From Bacteroidota bacterium (GTDB lineage Bacteria; Bacteroidota; Bacteroidia; NS11-12g; UBA955), in the NCBI GenBank assembly GCA_947460045.1, contig CANHGC010000018.1:1-11547 (forward strand): a DNA stretch of 11,547 nucleotides. The letters are read 5' to 3'. Below are positions 6,835-11,547 of the stretch, piece after piece. Made by a program: the position numbers and the translations under genes. The notes below the pieces were generated by a model that was not told the DNA's origin, ran no database searches, and saw only the letters and a program-made list of their open reading frames with translations. Position 1 is the first letter of the stretch, and every line of letters starts with the position of its first letter.

Positions 6835-8205
6835 TTAGATCGATAATTGGGTTATTGTTCCTGAATTGATTTTAAAAACTTTGTTCTTACTGTATAATGT
6901 TCGGGTCTCACCCGCTGTGCGATAAACCACGGTATATTCACCGGGCTGCATGTTGATCATTTGTTTGGGCACGCTGCCGTTCAAATCCATCACCCACTCC
7001 AATTTGTTGTCTACCTTCTGAAAAACCGCTCCCTTGATGTCTTTGCCCAAACTCAATTGCAAAACACCTGGATTGGGAATTTCAATGGTAAATGTTTGAT
7101 TTTGTTTGATTTGAATGTTATTAAACTTCAAACGAGGCACGGTAAGTATCTCCAAATCGTAACCACCCACCAAATACTTTTCAGTGGTATTGAATTCCTG
7201 GGCATTGATGGTTTGCATGCTATTACCCTTCCTTACAATGGCTTGCAACCTCGGATATTTCGTAATTCCCCCCATCTTCAACAACAAACTGCCCTGCGGC
7301 GCTTGAATGGGAATCACGTTGTGACGTCCGGGGACAATCTCCACCACTTCCGACTGCACTTGCGGCTTGGTATGCGCCACCACGCGATATCGGCGAATCG
7401 GATCCAAATACAACGTATCTGGCACCCCTTTGCCATTCATGGTATGTATCACATTTTCTACCATCGCGCCATTGTCGGCATCAAAAATGGTCAACGGCAC
7501 ATCTGTTTCACGGGGCATGCCTTGATTGTCTAACAGATTGATTTGTACCGTAGTATTGTTCAATGCCTGATTGATCACAACCCCAATGATTTTTTGAAAT
7601 TGTGAGGGCGTTTCTGCGTTAAAATATCTTCCGGCGCATGAATAGGCGTTCCGAAACACTTCGCTGTCTGTGCCCAACCCAATCACAAAGGGCCTCAATA
7701 CAATGCCTTTTTGCTGAAGCGCGGTACTGATTGCGCAGGGGTCTCCGCCACACTCTTCAACGCCATCGGTGATGATGATGATGATGTTTCGCGCGGTGGG
7801 ATCCTCTGGAAAATCCTTGGCACAAGCCAACAAAGATTGTGCGATTGAGGTATACCCCAAAGGTTTAATCAATTTCAATCGAGCAGCAAATTGCTTGTGA
7901 TTGAAAGGCGCAAATGGCACCTCCAGCTTGGTATCGTTGCAATCCTTTTTTTCATTGGGTTGCGTATGTCCAAAAACCCGCAATCCCACTTCCAAATTCT
8001 CAACTGTGCGAAGGGTATCGACCATCTTGTTCATCAAGGTCACCGCCACCGCCCAGCGATTGGAATTCCCCATTTCAGTGAGCATACTACCACTGCCATC
8101 GAGCAGAAACAACATCCGGGTTTTTTGACCGGGATATCCATTTTTCACTTGTGCCCCAGCGTTCAAAGAGAACAGCAAGAACAAGAGGTAGATGCATTTT
8201 TTCAT
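6835..8205 (-). CDS. Secreted von Willebrand factor A-domain protein with C-terminal beta repeats
   Basis: This encodes 456 residues; I chose the start at 8205 because it begins a typical signal peptide (MKKCIYLLFLLFSLNAGA, cleavage before QV), and an in-frame ATG at 8238 only adds 11 polar residues. The VWA domain spans about 28-215 with a complete metal-ion-dependent adhesion site: DGSGS (36-40), T119 in GYTS and D147 in ITDGVEEC. Cysteines 89, 128, 152, 157 and 190 could form disulfides in the periplasm. The rest looks all-beta: a region at about 219-300, then two similar modules of about 75 residues (about 305-378 and 380-456), each opening with a GxLxL strand and containing a GGYDLEIL / PGEYTVVY-type strand. 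No membrane anchor or sorting domain is seen. The function is unknown; VWA domains usually bind protein partners. It sits between the two transketolase half-genes with gaps of 47 and 5 bases. Confidence 0.88.
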   Translation of the reverse strand: MKKCIYLLFLLFSLNAGAQVKNGYPGQKTRMLFLLDGSGSMLTEMGNSNRWAVAVTLMNKMVDTLRTVENLEVGLRVFGHTQPNEKKDCNDTKLEVPFAPFNHKQFAARLKLIKPLGYTSIAQSLLACAKDFPEDPTARNIIIIITDGVEECGGDPCAISTALQQKGIVLRPFVIGLGTDSEVFRNAYSCAGRYFNAETPSQFQKIIGVVINQALNNTTVQINLLDNQGMPRETDVPLTIFDADNGAMVENVIHTMNGKGVPDTLYLDPIRRYRVVAHTKPQVQSEVVEIVPGRHNVIPIQAPQGSLLLKMGGITKYPRLQAIVRKGNSMQTINAQEFNTTEKYLVGGYDLEILTVPRLKFNNIQIKQNQTFTIEIPNPGVLQLSLGKDIKGAVFQKVDNKLEWVMDLNGSVPKQMINMQPGEYTVVYRTAGETRTLYSKNKVFKINSGTITQLSI

Positions 8206-8247
8206 GGTTGTACGTTTATGTGTTGACGCTATGTTCAACTTTTAAGC

Positions 8248-8255
8248 CAAAGTTA
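8248..8255 (-). promoter_or_regulatory. Weak candidate promoter element before the VWA gene
   Basis: TAACTTTG on the minus strand matches TAnnTTTG and overlaps the stop codon of the transketolase N-half gene, about 40 bases before the VWA start. The nearest upstream TTG is 24 bases away, longer than the usual spacing. It could give the VWA and transketolase C-half genes independent expression, but the match may be chance. Confidence 0.25.
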
Positions 8256-9110
8256 ATAGTCTTTGTGTTCAGTCTCTGGCAATTGAGCCAACGCTTTGGC
8301 CAACTGCTCATCGTTGGGCGCCTTACCATGCCAAGCATGTGTACCCATCATAAAGTCAACACCCATACCCATTTCGGTTTTCATGATGATCACGATGGGC
8401 TTTCCACAACCCAATTTTGATTGCGCTTGTGGCACAACCTTCATGATATCGTCCCAATTGTTACCGTCCATTTCAAGCACTTCCCATCCGAAAGCCAAAA
8501 ACTTGGAAGTCCATTCTGTCAAACCCATCACATCGCCGGTGGAACCATCAATTTGCTTTTGGTTGTAATCAACGGCAACAATCATATTATCCAGTTTTCT
8601 GTGGGCAGCAAACATCACCGCTTCCCAGATCTGACCTTCTTGCAATTCACCATCGCCGGTCAAGGCCCACACAGTGCTTGCATCACCATCAATTTTCTTT
8701 TGCAATGCCAATCCGGCGGCCACACTCAAACCCTGACCCAAAGAACCGGTAGCAACGCGGATGCCTGGGAGGTGTTCGTGCGTTGCAGGATGTCCTTGCA
8801 GACGGGTATTCAATTTACGGAAAGTGGCCAATTCTGCCACGGGGAAATAACCACTGCGCGCCAAAGTGCTATAGTACACGGGCGATATGTGCCCATTGCT
8901 TAAAAAGAATACATCCTCACCATTGCCACTCATGTTAAAAGGAGATGGGTTATGTTTCATAAAATGAAAATGCAATGCAGTAAAATAGTCTACACAGCCC
9001 AAAGATCCACCGGGATGGCCACTTGAAACAGCGTGTACCATTCGAAGAACGTCTCTTCTGATTTGGGTGGCCATGGTTGCCATTGAGGTTACGGTATAAG
9101 AGGTTTCCAT
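8253..9110 (-). CDS. tkt: Transketolase, N-terminal subunit (thiamine diphosphate-binding)
   Basis: This 285-residue protein is the N-terminal half of a split transketolase and carries the diphosphate-binding domain for thiamine diphosphate and magnesium. Visible motifs are SSGHPGGSLG with H32, LSNGHISP with H74, TGSLGQGLS (121-129), the cofactor motif GDGELQEGQ (152-160) closing with N183 in DYNQKQ, and H258 in GTHAWHG. Length and motif order match the N-half subunits of bacteria and archaea that encode the enzyme as two genes. The start at 9110 gives a short N-terminal lead; ATGs at codons 10 and 13 are alternatives. It is the first gene of a minus-strand cluster with the VWA gene and the C-half, and is divergent from bamD across 148 bases. 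Confidence 0.93.
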   Translation of the reverse strand: METSYTVTSMATMATQIRRDVLRMVHAVSSGHPGGSLGCVDYFTALHFHFMKHNPSPFNMSGNGEDVFFLSNGHISPVYYSTLARSGYFPVAELATFRKLNTRLQGHPATHEHLPGIRVATGSLGQGLSVAAGLALQKKIDGDASTVWALTGDGELQEGQIWEAVMFAAHRKLDNMIVAVDYNQKQIDGSTGDVMGLTEWTSKFLAFGWEVLEMDGNNWDDIMKVVPQAQSKLGCGKPIVIIMKTEMGMGVDFMMGTHAWHGKAPNDEQLAKALAQLPETEHKDY

Positions 9111-9187
9111 AAAGGTTCAAAATTGCGGTAAATTCCCTCAGGAGTATGCACAAGTTTTCAAGAGAATACATTCTTGTGTTAGAATCC

Positions 9188-9222
9188 GTTGAATCCACCA
9201 AAATCCACGTTAACCATTCAAC
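9188..9222. repeat. Short inverted repeat in the tkt/bamD divergent intergenic region
   Basis: GTTGAAT (9188-9194) and ATTCAAC (9216-9222) are exact reverse complements with 21 bases between them, centred about 55 bases before the bamD ATG. The 148-base region (9111-9258) holds this repeat, a weak hairpin at 9159-9176 and a candidate bamD promoter box, and nothing else that I recognise. A seven-base repeat can arise by chance, so an operator role is only a possibility. Confidence 0.25.
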
Positions 9223-9241
9223 AAATCCGGCAAAATATGCT

Positions 9242-9249
9242 TATATTTG
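9242..9249 (+). promoter_or_regulatory. Candidate -7 promoter element for the bamD operon
   Basis: TATATTTG matches TAnnTTTG exactly and ends 9 bases before the bamD ATG at 9259. I see no TTTG at the expected -33 position. If used, the transcript would have a leader of only a few bases. Confidence 0.35.
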
Positions 9250-9258
9250 CGGGTTCTT

Positions 9259-10074
9259 ATGCGGTTCAAACTCTATGGCTTCGTCTATACTATGGTGATT
9301 CTGGCTTTGGCCAGCTGTACCAACTATGGCAAGGTTTATAAGAGCAAGGACAACCAGGCGAAGTATCAATTGGCCACTGAACTCTACGCCAAAAAAGATT
9401 ATTCCAGAGCCGTTCCGTTGTTCGAACAGTTGAGAGATGCCTACAGAGGCAACGCCGATAGCCTTGAAATTGTTTACATCAACACCGCCTACTCCTACTT
9501 TTACATGAAGGATTATGAGTATGCGAGCATGTTCTTCAAAGATTTCACCGACAATTTTTCGAGCAGCCCACGCATGATCGAATGCGCCTACATGGCTTTG
9601 TATTGTGACGTATTGTTTGTGGGTGATCCGGAGCTCGACCAAAGCAAAACCAGCGATGTAATCAACGCATTGCAAACTTTCATTAACTATTACCCAGAAT
9701 CAGAGTACGTGGCCAAGTGCAATACCCACATCGATGAACTCCGCAGCAAGCGCCATTCAAAAGCGTTTGACCAAGTAAATCAGTACTTTGTGATGCGCGA
9801 ATACAAAGCAGCCAGCGCAGCAGCAGTAATTGCCATCAAAACATATCCTGACATTCCCCAAAAGGAAGAATTGGAATACATAGCATACCGGGCACAGTTT
9901 TTGTACGCCATGGGCAGCATTGAATCCAAAAGGATTGAACGACTAGAAAAAGCCAATGTCTTGATTGACGATTATTTTTATGCCAACCAAATGAGCGGTT
10001 TGCATTCCAATGACGCCAAAGAAACCAAGGATAAAATTCAAAAAGAAATAACAAAACTCAAATCAATCATATGA
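9259..10074 (+). CDS. bamD: Outer-membrane protein assembly factor BamD (lipoprotein)
   Basis: BamD is the essential lipoprotein partner of BamA in the machine that folds beta-barrel proteins into the outer membrane, acting on the periplasmic side. The 271-residue product begins with a lipoprotein signal (MRFKLYGFVYTMVILALASC) whose lipobox cysteine is C20. Helical TPR-type repeats follow, recognisable in KYQLATELYAKKDYSRAVPLFEQL and NTAYSYFYMKDYEYASMFFKDF, and the tail is charged and helical. Length and repeats match Bacteroidota BamD. I use the ATG at 9259 rather than the in-frame TTG at 9247, because the latter overlaps the promoter-like box and adds only four residues. Its stop overlaps the rpoZ start (ATGA), so the two are likely translationally coupled. 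The bamD-rpoZ-coaBC order is common in this phylum and supports the call. Confidence 0.92.
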   Translation: MRFKLYGFVYTMVILALASCTNYGKVYKSKDNQAKYQLATELYAKKDYSRAVPLFEQLRDAYRGNADSLEIVYINTAYSYFYMKDYEYASMFFKDFTDNFSSSPRMIECAYMALYCDVLFVGDPELDQSKTSDVINALQTFINYYPESEYVAKCNTHIDELRSKRHSKAFDQVNQYFVMREYKAASAAAVIAIKTYPDIPQKEELEYIAYRAQFLYAMGSIESKRIERLEKANVLIDDYFYANQMSGLHSNDAKETKDKIQKEITKLKSII

Positions 10075-10394
10075 GCAACGCGATATCCCGCAACGCAGAA
10101 ACACGTGACCTGCGCCACCTCGAAAACGAAACCAGTAACGTTTACTTGAGCGCAATCATCATTTCTAAGCGTGCAAACCAAATTGCCGAAAAGCAAAAAG
10201 AAGAATTGCGCAACCGTTTGGAACCATTTCTGAACGATTCTGACAACCTTGAAGAAATCCAAGAAAACAGAGAGCAAATCGAAATTTCAATGATGTATGA
10301 GCGCATGCCTAAGCCAACCCTTTTGGCTACCCAGGAATTCGCCGATGAAAAAACCTACTGGAGAATCCCCGATGCTCCGGAAAAGCCACTGTAA
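10071..10394 (+). CDS. rpoZ: RNA polymerase omega subunit (RpoZ/RPB6 family, Bacteroidota type)
   Basis: Omega is the small RNA polymerase subunit that assists folding and assembly of the beta' chain. The 107-residue product has the Bacteroidota omega pattern: TRDLRHLENETSNVYLSAIIISKRANQI near the N-terminus, a charged helical segment with EELRNRLEPF and DNLEEIQENREQIEIS, and YERMPKPTLLATQEF near the end. The NVYLSAIIISKRANQI segment corresponds to the conserved omega/RPB6 core helix. The ATG lies within the bamD stop region (4-base overlap), and the 3' end overlaps the coaBC start by 23 bases, so expression of the three genes is probably coupled. Confidence 0.9.
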   Translation: MSNAISRNAETRDLRHLENETSNVYLSAIIISKRANQIAEKQKEELRNRLEPFLNDSDNLEEIQENREQIEISMMYERMPKPTLLATQEFADEKTYWRIPDAPEKPL

Positions 10395-11547
10395 AAACAA
10401 GAAAATCATTATTGGGGTTACCGGTGGAATCGCCGCGTATAAAATCCCCCAATTGGTGCGTCTGCTGAAAAAAGAAGGTGCAGAAGTTCAAGTCGTGCTC
10501 ACAGAAGCCGCCAAAACTTTTGTAACGCCTGAAACATTGGCCGTTCTCTCAGAGAAACCCGCACTATCACAATTTTTTAAATCCAACCAAGGTGAATGGA
10601 ACAATCACGTTCACCTCGGTCTTTGGGCCAATGCCATCATCATTGCCCCAGCCGGTGCCAATACACTGGCCAAAATGGCTCATGGTCTGTGCGACAACCT
10701 CTTAATGTCTGTGATCCTATCCGCCAGATGCCCACTCTTCGTGGCGCCTGCCATGGATCTCGACATGTGGCTGCACCCCTCTACCCAATCCAATGTGAAC
10801 ACCCTGCAAGAAAGAGGCGTTCACATCATCGAACCCACAGAAGGAGAATTGGCCTCCGGTCTTTCGGGTAAAGGACGAATGGCAGAACCAGAGGATTTGT
10901 TCCAAGCCCTTGAGCAACATTTCCAACCCACTGAAAACTTCTTCCTCAACAAACGCGTGCTGATCACCGCAGGAGGCACCCAAGAAGCCATCGATCCGGT
11001 AAGATTCATTGGCAATCACAGCACCGGAAAAATGGGCTTTGCCATCGCAGAACAATTGGTAAACCTCGGCGCAACGGTTGAATTGGTCTATGGTTCCGTG
11101 ACACAAACTCCACCCGTAGGATGCAACCACCACCACGCCCTTTCTGCCATCGAAATGAAAACCAAATGTGAGGAACTGTTTCCAGCCTGTGACGTCCTCA
11201 TCATGGCAGCCGCCGTGGCAGATTACCACATCAAAGAGGTGGCCCAAGAAAAAATCAAAAAATCCAGCGATTCTCTCACCCTAGAATTGGTGAAAAACCC
11301 AGATATTTTGAAAGAACTGTCTGCGCAAAAGAATCCCAACCAAATAACCATTGGCTTTGCCCTAGAAACAAACAACGAAGAATTTCACGCTTTGGAAAAA
11401 TTACAAAAGAAACACCTCCATTGCATCGTTTTAAATTCATTGCAAAACCCTCAAGCTGGCTTCGCCAAAGACACAAATGAAGTCACCGTTTTTTGTAACG
11501 ACGGCTCCTCTTTCAATATCCCAGCACAAGAAAAAAGCAAAGTGGCA
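10372..11547 (+). CDS. coaBC: Bifunctional CoaBC: phosphopantothenoylcysteine synthetase/decarboxylase (3' end cut by window)
   Basis: CoaBC makes 4'-phosphopantothenoylcysteine (CoaB, CTP-dependent) and decarboxylates it with FMN (CoaC) to 4'-phosphopantetheine on the way to coenzyme A. The frame is open for 392 codons to the window edge; the family is usually near 400, so only a few residues are missing. The ATG at 10372 overlaps rpoZ by 23 bases and gives the usual N-terminus ahead of KIIIGVTGGIAAYK. CoaC (about 1-185) shows the catalytic histidine H81 in HVHLGLWA, IAPAGANT, PAMDLDMW (126-133) and the clamp GELASGLSGKGRM (about 158-170). CoaB (about 193 onward) shows LITAGGTQEAIDPVRFIGNHSTGKMG with N215, AAAVADY (279-285), KIKK and VKNPDIL. 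Two decarboxylase positions differ from the E. coli enzyme: Asp129 for Asn125, and Ser162 for the clamp Cys158. Confidence 0.95.
   Translation, partial: MLRKSHCKNKKIIIGVTGGIAAYKIPQLVRLLKKEGAEVQVVLTEAAKTFVTPETLAVLSEKPALSQFFKSNQGEWNNHVHLGLWANAIIIAPAGANTLAKMAHGLCDNLLMSVILSARCPLFVAPAMDLDMWLHPSTQSNVNTLQERGVHIIEPTEGELASGLSGKGRMAEPEDLFQALEQHFQPTENFFLNKRVLITAGGTQEAIDPVRFIGNHSTGKMGFAIAEQLVNLGATVELVYGSVTQTPPVGCNHHHALSAIEMKTKCEELFPACDVLIMAAAVADYHIKEVAQEKIKKSSDSLTLELVKNPDILKELSAQKNPNQITIGFALETNNEEFHALEKLQKKHLHCIVLNSLQNPQAGFAKDTNEVTVFCNDGSSFNIPAQEKSKVA

Noticed and set aside
7770..7785. Repeated GATGAT triplets within the VWA gene
   Set aside because: This is a short run encoding consecutive isoleucines of the VWA beta strand (NIIIIITDG), not a repeat locus.
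9159..9176. Hairpin CAAGAG/TTCTTG upstream of the transketolase N-half gene, considered as a riboswitch or attenuator
   Set aside because: The stem is six base pairs with a wobble and no further conserved structure, so there is no support for a regulatory RNA.
10596..10871. A 91-codon plus-strand open frame overlapping coaBC in another frame
   Set aside because: The coaBC frame carries all catalytic motifs across this stretch; the alternative frame shows only Arg/His/Pro-rich noise.

Overview
The window looks like a core chromosomal segment from a member of the Bacteroidota. The evidence is the conserved cluster bamD-rpoZ-coaBC, the Bacteroidota form of RNA polymerase omega, a DUF5723 outer-membrane protein, a transketolase encoded as two half-genes, the absence of clear Shine-Dalgarno sequences, and several boxes matching the Bacteroidota promoter element TAnnTTTG. 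I cannot assign a genus. There are no RNA genes, CRISPR arrays, insertion sequences or phage genes, and no gene-free stretch longer than about 150 bases.

Layout. (i) Positions 2-1141 (+) hold the 3' part of a DUF5723 envelope protein that ends in a thrombospondin-type-3 calcium-binding repeat and a basic tail. (ii) A small hairpin separates it from the convergent gene at 1177-2409 (-), an exported metallo-beta-lactamase-fold hydrolase closely resembling NAPE-PLD. (iii) Upstream of that on the same strand, 11 bases away, is mfd (2421-5762), the transcription-repair coupling factor. (iv) A 110-base gap holds a strong minus-strand terminator hairpin and a candidate mfd promoter that overlap each other. 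(v) The minus-strand cluster 9110-5873 reads transketolase N-half, a secreted von Willebrand A (VWA) protein, transketolase C-half. (vi) From a 148-base divergent intergenic region, bamD, rpoZ and the start of coaBC run rightward, each overlapping the next.

How the genes work together. The two transketolase subunits should form one enzyme of the pentose phosphate pathway, but a gene for an exported VWA protein sits between them with tight spacing. BamD (outer-membrane protein assembly), omega (RNA polymerase) and CoaBC (coenzyme A synthesis) form a housekeeping operon that is common in this phylum. Mfd and the NAPE-PLD-like hydrolase are probably co-transcribed, without an obvious functional link.

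Most of the window is ordinary. The points most worth a second look are the VWA gene between the transketolase halves, the substitutions at two decarboxylase motif positions of CoaBC, and the overlapping terminator and promoter before mfd.
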